Below are positions 1 through 7,679 of a stretch of DNA of 64,000 bases, in pieces; positions within the stretch are counted from its first letter, which is position 1; the number at the start of each line of letters is the position of its first letter. Made by a program: the position numbers and the translations under genes. The stretch spans positions 62,001 through 126,000 of the forward strand of contig DDTK01000015.1 of the NCBI GenBank assembly GCA_002344065.1, read 5' to 3'. The notes beneath the pieces were generated by a model that made no database searches, was not told the origin of the DNA, and saw only the letters and a program-made list of their open reading frames with translations. Source of the stretch: Flammeovirgaceae bacterium UBA2366. GTDB lineage: Bacteria; Bacteroidota; Bacteroidia; Cytophagales; Cyclobacteriaceae.

Positions 1-200
1 CAACCACCATTGTCAAGGCCGGATTTGTTTTATCGTTTATGTATAATGCTATTGCGTTAAGTTTTGCGATTTCGGGTCATCTTACCCCGTTGGTTGCGGC
101 TATATTAATGCCGCTTAGCAGCATTAGCGTGGTGGTGTTTACTACGGTTGCCGTAAACGTAGTTGCCAGAAGAAAATTGAGTGATATTCCTTTAGGTTAA
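1..200 (+). CDS. ccoI: Copper-translocating P-type ATPase CcoI/FixI, C-terminal end (partial)
   Basis: Only the last 65 codons and the stop are present; the first whole codon begins at base 3 and the gene starts upstream of the window. The visible end has two hydrophobic helices with the run SGHLTPLVAAILMPLSSISV, a pattern I recognise from the last membrane helices of CcoI/FixI heavy-metal ATPases. These pump copper to the periplasmic side for assembly of cbb3-type cytochrome oxidase. The ccoS start lies three bases after the stop, which strongly supports CcoI rather than a general CopA. The catalytic and metal-binding parts cannot be inspected here. Confidence 0.8.
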   Translation, partial: TTIVKAGFVLSFMYNAIALSFAISGHLTPLVAAILMPLSSISVVVFTTVAVNVVARRKLSDIPLG

Positions 201-203
201 GAT

Positions 204-395
204 ATGTCCATCATTATACTGCTCATATTAATCAGTCTTTCCATTGCCATAATATTCCTGCTTATCTTTTACTGGAGTATGAAGAGCGGCCAGTATGATG
301 ATACCTATACACCCTCTGTAAGGATGCTGTTTGAAGAAAAGTCTAAGAAAAGCAGCAATCAGAAGCTGAATAAAAAGCAAGGGGTAACCAAGTAG
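204..395 (+). CDS. ccoS: Cbb3-type oxidase assembly protein CcoS
   Basis: This 63-residue protein has one N-terminal membrane helix (residues 2-24) followed by the short motif FYWSMKSGQYDD, typical of CcoS/FixS, and a Lys-rich tail. CcoS is needed for delivery of cofactors to cbb3 cytochrome oxidase in the inner membrane. It follows the ccoI stop by three bases, so the two are co-transcribed. Unusually, the oxidase genes ccoNOP do not follow; the next gene, about 320 bases on, starts the nos cluster. Identification is firm from motif, size and neighbour. Confidence 0.88.
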   Translation: MSIIILLILISLSIAIIFLLIFYWSMKSGQYDDTYTPSVRMLFEEKSKKSSNQKLNKKQGVTK

Positions 396-463
396 CAAAA
401 CTGCATCACATTCGGAATGAATCGCCAAGTACTTTAACGCAATTCTATAAAGATTCAATTTTC

Positions 464-477
464 ATGACTTTTGTCAT
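464..477. promoter_or_regulatory. FNR/DNR-like palindrome, distal
   Basis: The sequence ATGACTTTTGTCAT has perfect 5-base arms around four bases. The geometry matches CRP/FNR-superfamily sites (TTGAC-N4-GTCAA or TTGAT-N4-ATCAA). It is about 240 bases before the first nos gene, too far for a simple activator site at the proximal promoter, so it may serve a second start or act as an auxiliary site. Confidence 0.5.
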
Positions 478-620
478 TGAAAAAATCTATCCTTCAGAAT
501 TTCTTTAACCTGTTGTTTCGCTACCCTCAGCAGATAGCAATTAAACAGTCTTTTTAGGCTGTTAAGCCTCAATGATATCATTCCACTATATGATGGTTTG
601 ATGATGTAAATCAAAGGTAC

Positions 621-668
621 TTTATGATTCGGGTCATAAAGGCAAGCATAACGGCAAGGCTAACTTGA
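621..668 (+). promoter_or_regulatory. Putative activator-dependent nos promoter
   Basis: TTTATGA-TTCGGG-TCATAAA (621-640) is a 7-base perfect inverted repeat containing the TGAY-N4-RTCA core. TAACTTGA at 661-668 is a one-to-two mismatch version of the Bacteroidota -7 box TAnnTTTG. If that box is used, the start site falls near 673 and the palindrome is centred about 42 bases upstream, the classic class II position for a CRP/FNR-type activator. No good -33 box is seen, as expected for an activator-dependent promoter. The assignment is inferred. Confidence 0.45.
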
Positions 669-716
669 GCAAAAATTTTAAAAGGAAATTCAACTGCAAA
701 CCAAATACAAATCCCT

Positions 717-1172
717 ATGAAAAATCTAGTCATTCTGTTTATGGCCATGGTCATGTTGGGTGCCTGTGCACCCGATAAACCTAAAACCGATGAGGCTGCC
801 AAAAAGAATCCGGTAGCCGAAGTAGTTGATCCTACTAAGGGTATAGGCCAGGTAAAAAATGTTACTCTCCACAATCCATTGGATGCTGAGCGTGTTCAGC
901 GTGGTATGGATATTTATGAAATGAAATGTTCAGCTTGTCATAAGCTTGATGATCAACGCGTAGTTGGCCCGGGATTTAAGGATGTCACAAAAAGAAGAAG
1001 GCCCGAATGGATCATGAATATGATTACCAATGTGGAGGTGATGCTTGACCAGGATGAGGAGGCACAAAAATTACTGGAACTCTGCTTAACCCGAATGCCC
1101 AACCAGAATGTTTCGATCGGTGATGCCCGTGATGTTCTCGAGTTTATGCGGAAAAACGATGGTGAGCAATAA
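717..1172 (+). CDS. Lipoprotein c-type cytochrome of the nos cluster
   Basis: This 151-residue protein has a lipoprotein signal with lipobox LGAC (Cys17), so it should be anchored on the periplasmic side. One haem c site is present, CSACH at residues 71-75, and Met127 in RMPNQ is the likely sixth haem ligand. It is a single-haem class I cytochrome and the most likely electron donor to NosZ, encoded two genes downstream. It opens the nos transcript after the regulatory gap; the fasciclin gene follows 18 bases later. The exact electron route from the quinone pool is not shown by the window. Confidence 0.85.
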   Translation: MKNLVILFMAMVMLGACAPDKPKTDEAAKKNPVAEVVDPTKGIGQVKNVTLHNPLDAERVQRGMDIYEMKCSACHKLDDQRVVGPGFKDVTKRRRPEWIMNMITNVEVMLDQDEEAQKLLELCLTRMPNQNVSIGDARDVLEFMRKNDGEQ

Positions 1173-1190
1173 CAACTAAACCCAACTTAT

Positions 1191-1742
1191 ATGAAACAAC
1201 TATTTATAGTTCTTCCACTACTATTGCTAATGGCTTGTGGACAACAGGCAGCCGATAGCAATACTGAAACCACCGCAGCACCATTAGCCGGTGGTCAGTC
1301 GAATGTAAAAGATGATACTTCTGAACCAGATGTTGTGCGCATTGCAGTTAACTCCAATGTTCACAAAACACTCGTAGCGGCTTTAAAGGCTGCAAATTAT
1401 GTTGATGCCTTATCAAATGCCGGTCCGTTTACTGTGTTTGCACCAACTGATGATGCGTTCGCAAAACTCCCTGCAGGTACAGTTGATAACCTGGTTAAAC
1501 CTGAAAATAAGGAAACGCTGCAAAATATTCTTGAGTACCATGTATATGTGGGAAATATTCGTGAAGAATTAGTTCAGGATGGAATGACCCTCAACCAGGT
1601 TAATCTCGATAATGTCACGCTTAACAAAGATGGTGATGGAAATATTACCGTTAATGGGGCTAAAGTTCTTGGCGTTGTTAAAGCGTCAAATGGTATGGTA
1701 TACGTAATTGATACGGTACTTCTTCCACCCGATAAAAAATAA
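1191..1742 (+). CDS. Fasciclin (FAS1) domain lipoprotein
   Basis: This 183-residue protein begins with a lipoprotein signal ending in LMAC (Cys16), then a low-complexity linker and one FAS1 domain from about residue 48 to the end. The hallmark FTVFAPTDDAFAKLP and the later ILEYHVY and VNGAKV segments are present. FAS1 domains are generally adhesion or protein-interaction modules. Its place between the cytochrome and nosZ, with gaps of 18 and 28 bases, suggests that it helps hold or scaffold the electron donor and NosZ at the membrane; this role is inferred only. Confidence 0.85.
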   Translation: MKQLFIVLPLLLLMACGQQAADSNTETTAAPLAGGQSNVKDDTSEPDVVRIAVNSNVHKTLVAALKAANYVDALSNAGPFTVFAPTDDAFAKLPAGTVDNLVKPENKETLQNILEYHVYVGNIREELVQDGMTLNQVNLDNVTLNKDGDGNITVNGAKVLGVVKASNGMVYVIDTVLLPPDKK

Positions 1743-1770
1743 TGTGAAACTATTTTAAACCTGTAATACA

Positions 1771-3747
1771 ATGAAGAACATAATAAACCGAATCATTCTA
1801 TCGCTTGGATTACTTTCTATGCTGTATGTTATAGAAAGTTGCAAGCCCAAAGGCCCTGCGGCAGTTACCACAGGCGATGCTGCATCGAAAGTGTATGTAG
1901 CGCCCGGACAATACGATGAGTTTTACAATTTTGTTTCCGGAGGTTTTAACGGACAGATGGCCGTTTATGGCTTGCCATCCGGAAGATTGTTTAGAAACAT
2001 CCCTGTTTTTTCAGTAAATCCTGAAAGCGGATATGGCTACAGTGAAGAAACTAAACCTATGTTGAATACATCACATGGATTTATTCCCTGGGATGATCTT
2101 CACCACCCGGCTCTCTCAACTACCAAAGGCGAACATGATGGTCGCTGGTTGTTTGGTAATGCTAACAACACGCCAAGGGTTGGTCGCATAGATTTAACAA
2201 CTTTTCGTACAGTAGAAATTATTGAGTTACCCAATAGCGGTGGTAACCACTCTTCACCTTTCATTACCGAAAATACAGAGTATGTGGTAGCCGGAACCCG
2301 CTTCAGTGTACCGATGGGTGATAACCGTGATGTTCCCATCAGTTCTTACAAAGAAAATTTTAAAGGTTCCATCAGTTTTATAAAAGTGAACCCTGAGACC
2401 GGTCGCATGAACATTGAGTTTCAGTTGCGTACACCAGGCTTTAACTACGATTTAAGTCGTGCCGGCAAAGGACCCTCACACGGGTGGTTCTTCTTCTCCT
2501 GCTACAATACCGAGCAGGCCTATACTTTGTTAGAAGTGAATGCTTCACGTAATGATAAGGATTTTATTATGGCCGTTAACTGGAAAAAGGCTGAAGAATA
2601 CCTGGCTCAAGGCAAAGGAAGAAAGGAAAAGGCACAGTACGCCCACAACGTTTATGATGAGCGCACACACACTGCAACCAGCACCATAATGAATGAAGTA
2701 ACCGTGTTGGATGTAATGGAGTTCCCTGACATTGTATATTTCATTCCATGCCCTAAGTCACCTCACGGTTGTGATGTTGACCCCAGTGGTGAATTTATTG
2801 TAGGAAGCGGGAAGCTTGCTGCCGTAATGCCTGTTTTCTCCTTTGGTAAAATACAAACAGCTATAGCCAATAAGGATTATGAAGGTGATTTTGGTGGTAT
2901 TCCGGTAATTAAGTATGAATCAGCTTTGCATGGTGAAGTGAAGAAACCCGGCCTTGGTCCTTTGCACACCGAATTTGATGCAAACGGAAATGCCTACACA
3001 TCCTTTTTTGTTTCTTCTGAAATTGTAAAGTGGAATGTGAAAACACTGGAAGTTCTTGATCGTGTTCCAACGTATTACTCTATTGGGCACCTTTGTGTAC
3101 CAGGCGGCCCAACCGCTAAACCACATGGTAAGTATGTAATTGCTTATAATAAGATTACTAAAGATCGCTATTTACCAACCGGGCCAGAGTTAACACAAAG
3201 TGCACAGTTGTATTCTATTGATGGTGATAAAATGCAGTTGTTGCTTGACTTCCCAACCATTGGTGAACCCCACTACGCTGAAGCATTACCCGCCAGCTTA
3301 ATCAAAGATAAGTCTGTTAAGATTTACAAGATTGAAGAAAATGAACATCCTTTTGCTGCTAAAGGTGAAAAGATGGCACGTGTTGAACGTAAAGGCAATG
3401 AGGTACATGTATACATGACGGCTATCCGGTCACACTTAACGCCTGATAATATTGAAGGTGTTCGCGTTGGTGATGATGTGTATTTCCACGTAACAAACCT
3501 TGAACAGGATTGGGACGTGCCGCACGGCTTTGCCATAAAAGGTGCCACCAATGCTGAGATATTGATTATGCCGGGTGAAACACAAACACTCAAGTACAAG
3601 CCACTTAAGGCTGGCGTGATTCCTTTCTATTGCACCGACTTCTGCTCTGCCTTGCACCAGGAAATGTCAGGTTACTTAAGGGTTTCGCCTGCCGGATCAA
3701 ACACACCATTAAAGTTTTCAACCGGAGATACGGGTGGTCAGAAATAG
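1771..3747 (+). CDS. nosZ: Nitrous-oxide reductase, clade II type
   Basis: This 658-residue enzyme reduces N2O to N2 in the periplasm. The N-terminal part (about 45-520) is the CuZ beta-propeller, with paired His111-His112 and further His residues in HDGR, LHTEF and PHG contexts. The C-terminal cupredoxin carries the CuA set C621-x3-C625-x3-H629-x2-M632, plus the upstream His of DVPHGF. There is no twin-arginine motif; the signal is Sec-like, as in clade II NosZ, and ends in IESC (Cys24), so the protein may be lipid-anchored. Family assignment is very secure. The genes around it supply its donor and copper sites. A strong hairpin follows the stop. Confidence 0.97.
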   Translation: MKNIINRIILSLGLLSMLYVIESCKPKGPAAVTTGDAASKVYVAPGQYDEFYNFVSGGFNGQMAVYGLPSGRLFRNIPVFSVNPESGYGYSEETKPMLNTSHGFIPWDDLHHPALSTTKGEHDGRWLFGNANNTPRVGRIDLTTFRTVEIIELPNSGGNHSSPFITENTEYVVAGTRFSVPMGDNRDVPISSYKENFKGSISFIKVNPETGRMNIEFQLRTPGFNYDLSRAGKGPSHGWFFFSCYNTEQAYTLLEVNASRNDKDFIMAVNWKKAEEYLAQGKGRKEKAQYAHNVYDERTHTATSTIMNEVTVLDVMEFPDIVYFIPCPKSPHGCDVDPSGEFIVGSGKLAAVMPVFSFGKIQTAIANKDYEGDFGGIPVIKYESALHGEVKKPGLGPLHTEFDANGNAYTSFFVSSEIVKWNVKTLEVLDRVPTYYSIGHLCVPGGPTAKPHGKYVIAYNKITKDRYLPTGPELTQSAQLYSIDGDKMQLLLDFPTIGEPHYAEALPASLIKDKSVKIYKIEENEHPFAAKGEKMARVERKGNEVHVYMTAIRSHLTPDNIEGVRVGDDVYFHVTNLEQDWDVPHGFAIKGATNAEILIMPGETQTLKYKPLKAGVIPFYCTDFCSALHQEMSGYLRVSPAGSNTPLKFSTGDTGGQK

Positions 3748-3790
3748 TGGCACTGACCGGCTTGTGTTTTCATAGTTTGCAGGTTGAAAA

Positions 3791-3838
3791 AAGCGCCCCG
3801 ATCCCGTTCTGCGCTAACGGATTCGGGAAGGGGCGCTT
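3791..3838 (+). other. Strong hairpin between nosZ and the next gene
   Basis: AAGCGCCCC at 3791-3799 pairs exactly with GGGGCGCTT at 3830-3838, and an inner TCCCG/CGGGA stem extends it. There is no T-run after it, so it is unlikely to be a simple terminator. The gene at 3854 follows closely. I infer an RNA processing or 3'-end protecting structure that could raise nosZ mRNA relative to the downstream accessory genes, or a partial attenuator. Confidence 0.6.
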
Positions 3839-3853
3839 ACCAAAACAAAAAAT

Positions 3854-4438
3854 ATGAAAAAATTAAGAACATCAACCCGCATCATCATCGCGGTGGCTTC
3901 ACTTGCCATGATCAGTGCGCTTTATGTACCACTCTGGCAAATATTAATGTGGGCTCCACAATATCCTGAAGGTTTAGAAATGAAAATCTGGATTGATAAT
4001 ATTTCCGGAGATGTAAAAATCATCAGCGCGTTGAATCACTACATCGGTATGAAACATATTGAAGTGAGTATGTTTCCCGAGTTTGGTTACATGAAGTATA
4101 TTGTACTGACCTTGATGGGTATCGGTTTGTTAACAGCACTCATCGGCAGAAGGATTGGACTGGTTTTGTTTGCTGGATTAATTGTAATTACCGGCATTGC
4201 GGCCTTGGTTGATTTTTATTTATGGGGATATGATTATGGACATAACCTTGACCCGACAGCGCCTATTGTTGTGCCAGGTATGTCGTATCAGCCTCCATTA
4301 ATTGGCACTAAACAACTTTTGAATTTCACCGCCTTTTCCGGACCGGATATTGGTAGTTGGATTTTTGTAGTTATTGGTGTAACAATATTTGTCGTATTAG
4401 GTCTGGAAATATTTAAATATGGAAAAGCTAAAGGGTAA
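3854..4438 (+). CDS. NosB-like membrane protein of clade II nos cluster
   Basis: This 194-residue protein has about four membrane helices (near 8-32, 90-106, 110-132 and 168-188) and a conserved-looking periplasmic loop, WGYDYGHNLDPTAP and later YQPPLIGTKQLLNF. Clade II nos clusters commonly carry a membrane protein of unknown function, NosB, directly after nosZ; the position fits, although I cannot verify homology by alignment. It overlaps nosL by 20 bases, so translation is likely coupled. The His and Pro-rich loop could touch NosZ or copper, but this is a guess. Confidence 0.6.
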   Translation: MKKLRTSTRIIIAVASLAMISALYVPLWQILMWAPQYPEGLEMKIWIDNISGDVKIISALNHYIGMKHIEVSMFPEFGYMKYIVLTLMGIGLLTALIGRRIGLVLFAGLIVITGIAALVDFYLWGYDYGHNLDPTAPIVVPGMSYQPPLIGTKQLLNFTAFSGPDIGSWIFVVIGVTIFVVLGLEIFKYGKAKG

Positions 4439-4874
4439 TGTATTGAAATTAATGCTCTTTTCTGTTTTCGCTATACTCAGTTGGGCATGCAGTGTAAAGC
4501 CAGAACCTATCGTTTATGGAAAGGATAATTGTCATTTGTGCAAGATGACGATTATGGATAAGCGCTTTGGTGCGGAGGTGGTTACGGCAAAAGGCAAAAT
4601 CTATAAATTCGATGATGTGAATTGCATGGTCAATTTTTTGAATTCAGGTTATCTTGAAGATCGTGAGGTTGCGCATAAACTGGTTGTCGATTTTTCACAA
4701 CCTGAGAAATTGATTGAAGCGCCCCTGGCATTTTTCATTAAATCACCAGAAATAAAAAGTCCTATGGCAAGCCAGGTAGCTTCATTTGAAACAGATGAAT
4801 CAAAAAACGAATATAATCAACAATGGAAAGGCATTTACTTAACCTGGGGCGAGCTAACAACTCAGTTTAAATAG
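4419..4874 (+). CDS. nosL: Copper chaperone lipoprotein NosL
   Basis: This 151-residue protein has a lipoprotein signal with Cys24 (SWAC) and the NosL signature around C38-H-L-C41-K-M43, followed by the FDDVNCMVNF segment. NosL binds Cu(I) and delivers it, with the NosDFY complex, to the CuZ centre of NosZ. The start lies inside the end of the preceding gene (20-base overlap). nosD follows after about 33 bases. The assignment is secure from motif and context. Confidence 0.93.
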   Translation: MEKLKGNVLKLMLFSVFAILSWACSVKPEPIVYGKDNCHLCKMTIMDKRFGAEVVTAKGKIYKFDDVNCMVNFLNSGYLEDREVAHKLVVDFSQPEKLIEAPLAFFIKSPEIKSPMASQVASFETDESKNEYNQQWKGIYLTWGELTTQFK

Positions 4875-4907
4875 CAACCCGCAGGTTTAATATTGTCGCC
4901 ACACAAT

Positions 4908-6155
4908 ATGAAAAACACACTGCTTCATATAACCCTTATCTTTTCACTTAGCTGGGCGTATGCTCAACCTTCACGGTTGGTTGTCCAGCCTAATGGAAAA
5001 ATAGCCACCATTAAACAAGCTATTGCATTAGCTGATGCGGGAGATACCATTCTGGTTAAGCCTGGCACGTACCGCGAAGGAAATATCCTGGTTGATAAAT
5101 CTTTGGTTTTGGTAGGGGAGAATAAACCCATAATTGATGCAGAGTTTAAACATGAGGTAATTACCGTAAGGGCGCGCCATGTCAGCATCAGCGGCTTTAA
5201 AATCATCAACAGCAGCGTAGCCAGTATGCACGATCCGGCCGGTATTGGTGCCGAGGAGGCAGATTTTCTTACTATAAAGAAGAATGAGTTCAACGGCACA
5301 TTTTTCGGAATTCATATTTCTAATTCACATCATGTTACCGTTGCTGATAATACCCTAAAGGCGTTATTGAGAAGCGATCATGAAACCGGAAACGGCATTC
5401 ATTTGTGGCAGTGCTCCAATGCAGTTATTAAGAATAACTTTATCCATGGCCATCGCGATGGAATATATTTTGAGTTTGTAACAAACTCAGTAATTGATGG
5501 AAATGTAAGTGAGGGTAATTTACGTTATGGTCTTCACTTTATGTTTTCGAACGATGATGATTACACCAATAATATTTTTAAGGATAATGGTGCGGGTGTG
5601 GCTGTTATGTACACAAAGAATGTGAAAATGATCAATAACCGTTTTGAGAAAAACTGGGGACCTTCGGCTTACGGTTTATTGCTCAAGGACATCCGCGATA
5701 GTTTTGTGGAAAACAATTTGTTCGATCAGAATACAATTGGCATTTATATGGAAGGCACGAGCCGCACGAGTTTTAAAAGCAATATTTTTTCTAAAAACGG
5801 CTGGGCTATAAAACTTCAGGCGAGTTGCGATGACAACATTTTCTCTGAAAACAATTTCCAATCAAATACCTTTGATATGGTTACCAACGGAACGATGGTA
5901 CTTAATACCATTAGTCATAATTATTGGGATAAATACCAGGGCTACGATTTAAATCGTGATGGAACTGGAGATATACCCTTTCGTCCGGTAAACTTATATG
6001 CGATGATTGTTGAACGAATACCAACAGCCGTTTTGCTATGGCGTAGCTTTTTGGTGTTCCTGCTCGATCGGGCTGAACGTATTATGCCGGCTGTAACACC
6101 CGAAAATTTAAAAGATAATTTTCCCCGAATGAAACCCTATGATATATATATCTGA
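4908..6155 (+). CDS. nosD: NosD, periplasmic copper-maturation protein
   Basis: This protein of about 415 residues has a cleavable Sec signal ending near YAQP, then a long series of beta-helix (CASH-type) rungs rich in N-x-I, NNxF and GNG patterns, and a C-terminal helix that would dock on NosY. It works with NosF and NosY to insert copper and sulfide in the CuZ site of NosZ. An in-frame TTG lies 15 bases upstream, but the ATG at 4908 directly begins a standard signal peptide and is preferred. Its last 17 bases overlap nosF. Confidence 0.93.
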   Translation: MKNTLLHITLIFSLSWAYAQPSRLVVQPNGKIATIKQAIALADAGDTILVKPGTYREGNILVDKSLVLVGENKPIIDAEFKHEVITVRARHVSISGFKIINSSVASMHDPAGIGAEEADFLTIKKNEFNGTFFGIHISNSHHVTVADNTLKALLRSDHETGNGIHLWQCSNAVIKNNFIHGHRDGIYFEFVTNSVIDGNVSEGNLRYGLHFMFSNDDDYTNNIFKDNGAGVAVMYTKNVKMINNRFEKNWGPSAYGLLLKDIRDSFVENNLFDQNTIGIYMEGTSRTSFKSNIFSKNGWAIKLQASCDDNIFSENNFQSNTFDMVTNGTMVLNTISHNYWDKYQGYDLNRDGTGDIPFRPVNLYAMIVERIPTAVLLWRSFLVFLLDRAERIMPAVTPENLKDNFPRMKPYDIYI

Positions 6156-6876
6156 TTTAAGCAAACAATTCGGGAAGCTACACGCCCTGGCACACGTTAA
6201 TCTTGAGTTCTCGTCAGGTAAATCCTATGCCCTCATCGGGCCAAATGGCTCAGGTAAAACAACCCTGATCAAAAGTGTATTAGGAATGGTGGTGCCCACT
6301 TCCGGTAAAATTGAAGTTGACGGAGCCAACATCCATAACAGTTGGTTATACCGTGAGAAGATTGGGTATATGCCGCAAATTGGTCACTACCCTGAGAATA
6401 TGCGCATCGGTCAGTTGTTTGATATGGTGCGTAACATCAGAAAGAATCCACCGATATTGGATGAAGAGCTAATGGAAGCTTTTGCATTAACAACCATACA
6501 GGATAAGCGCATGCACACCCTTTCCGGTGGAACACGCCAGAAGGTGAGCGCGGCACTGGCCTTTTTATTCAATCCTCCCATTTTGATTTTAGATGAGCCT
6601 ACGGCAGGATTGGATCCGGTTTCGGTGGAGATTTTAAAAGATAAAATCCTACAGGAAAAAGATAAAGGTAAGCTGTTGATCATTACCTCCCATATTATGA
6701 GCGACCTGGACGATCTGGCCACTGAGGTAGTATATCTGCATGAAGGCAATGTGCGCTACAACAACTCCATTGCTGAACTTAAAGATATTACCGGTGAAAC
6801 GCGGCTGGGTAAAGCCATAGTACAAATGATCCGTAGCTTGGAAAAAGGAATACCTGAGGTAATTAATTTGAAATAA
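6139..6876 (+). CDS. nosF: NosF, ABC transporter ATPase
   Basis: This 245-residue ATPase has Walker A GPNGSGKTT, signature LSGGTRQKV, Walker B LILDEPTAGLDP and the switch His in ITSH. It forms the energy-coupling part of the NosDFY complex that matures NosZ. It begins inside the nosD 3' end with a 17-base overlap and is followed by nosY after 34 bases. The sequence is intact with no missing motifs. Confidence 0.94.
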   Translation: MIYISDLSKQFGKLHALAHVNLEFSSGKSYALIGPNGSGKTTLIKSVLGMVVPTSGKIEVDGANIHNSWLYREKIGYMPQIGHYPENMRIGQLFDMVRNIRKNPPILDEELMEAFALTTIQDKRMHTLSGGTRQKVSAALAFLFNPPILILDEPTAGLDPVSVEILKDKILQEKDKGKLLIITSHIMSDLDDLATEVVYLHEGNVRYNNSIAELKDITGETRLGKAIVQMIRSLEKGIPEVINLK

Positions 6877-6910
6877 TAAAAAAAACCAACAACGAATAAC
6901 GAACAGCGAA

Positions 6911-7678
6911 ATGCCCCGAATAATCAAATACGTTTTCTACGATATCCTCCGAACGAGATTCATCCTGTTGTATACGATGTTTCTTCTCTTGAGTACCATC
7001 GCTATGTTTCAACTGGACACAGATAGCTCGAAAGTGATTTTGAGTTTAATGAATGTGGTGCTCATGGTGGTTCCGTTGGTAAGTGTGGTGTTTACCACCA
7101 TTCATTTCTACAATTCTTATGAGTTTATTGAATTGATGCTGGCGCAGCCGGTGAACAGACCTGTAATTTTTCTGGGTGAATATTTTGCAGTGGCGCTGTC
7201 GCTATGTTTTGCGTTTACAGCTGGTGTGGGCATACCCATGTTGATGTATGGATCTGGTATTCACGGATTTACCTTGTTGTATTCCGGTTTAATGCTCACA
7301 CTGGTTTTTGTTTCGCTGGCGTTCCTATCCTCCGTACTTACCCGTGATAAGGCGAAAGCCATTGGGGTAGCGCTGTTATTCTGGTTTTATTTTTCATTGA
7401 TCTACGATGGTCTGCTCATGTGGATTATCTATTCATTCAGTGATTACCCTTTGGAGAAAATTACCCTTGCCTTGGTATCGCTTAACCCGGTAGACCTGGC
7501 CAGGATTTTAATGCTATTGCAACTTGATATTTCTGCGCTGATGGGTTATACTGGGGCTTTCTACAAAGATTTCTTTGGCAGTTCGTTGGGCGTAATTTTT
7601 TCTACAAGCGTATTAGCCATCTGGATTGTGCTGCCAGTGGCAATTGCTCTTCAGATTTTTAAACGCAAAGATCTTTAG
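6911..7678 (+). CDS. nosY: NosY, ABC transporter permease
   Basis: This 255-residue membrane protein has six predicted helices. It includes the EFIELMLAQPVNR segment that matches the coupling helix region of NosY-type ABC-2 permeases and the late LNPVDLARI motif. It pairs with NosF and NosD to mature the copper sites of NosZ. The next gene starts one base after its stop, so transcription continues into the accessory genes. Confidence 0.92.
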   Translation: MPRIIKYVFYDILRTRFILLYTMFLLLSTIAMFQLDTDSSKVILSLMNVVLMVVPLVSVVFTTIHFYNSYEFIELMLAQPVNRPVIFLGEYFAVALSLCFAFTAGVGIPMLMYGSGIHGFTLLYSGLMLTLVFVSLAFLSSVLTRDKAKAIGVALLFWFYFSLIYDGLLMWIIYSFSDYPLEKITLALVSLNPVDLARILMLLQLDISALMGYTGAFYKDFFGSSLGVIFSTSVLAIWIVLPVAIALQIFKRKDL

Positions 7679-7679
7679 T

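Larger units (their letters stand above)
396..716 (+). promoter_or_regulatory. Control region ahead of the nos cluster
   Basis: This 321-base gap contains no convincing gene but several inverted repeats. ATGAC-TTTT-GTCAT (464-477) is a perfect N4-spaced palindrome of the FNR/DNR/HcpR shape. TTTATGA-N6-TCATAAA (621-640) is a second one with the same half-site core. Between them are AGGCT-GTTA-AGCCT (556-569), AATGATATCATT (571-582) and TTTGAT-N7-ATCAAA (597-615). A weak -7-like TAACTTGA lies at 661-668. I infer that a CRP/FNR-family regulator sensing low oxygen or NO controls nos from here; no regulator gene is in the window. Confidence 0.6.

Noticed and set aside
611..874. An 87-codon frame on the minus strand across the nos promoter region
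   Set aside because: It is antisense to the cytochrome start and the regulatory palindromes; composition is not protein-like and it has no partner.
6877..6910. Short AACGAA-like repeats before nosY
   Set aside because: Only a few imperfect copies in a 34-base spacer; consistent with chance in AT-rich DNA.
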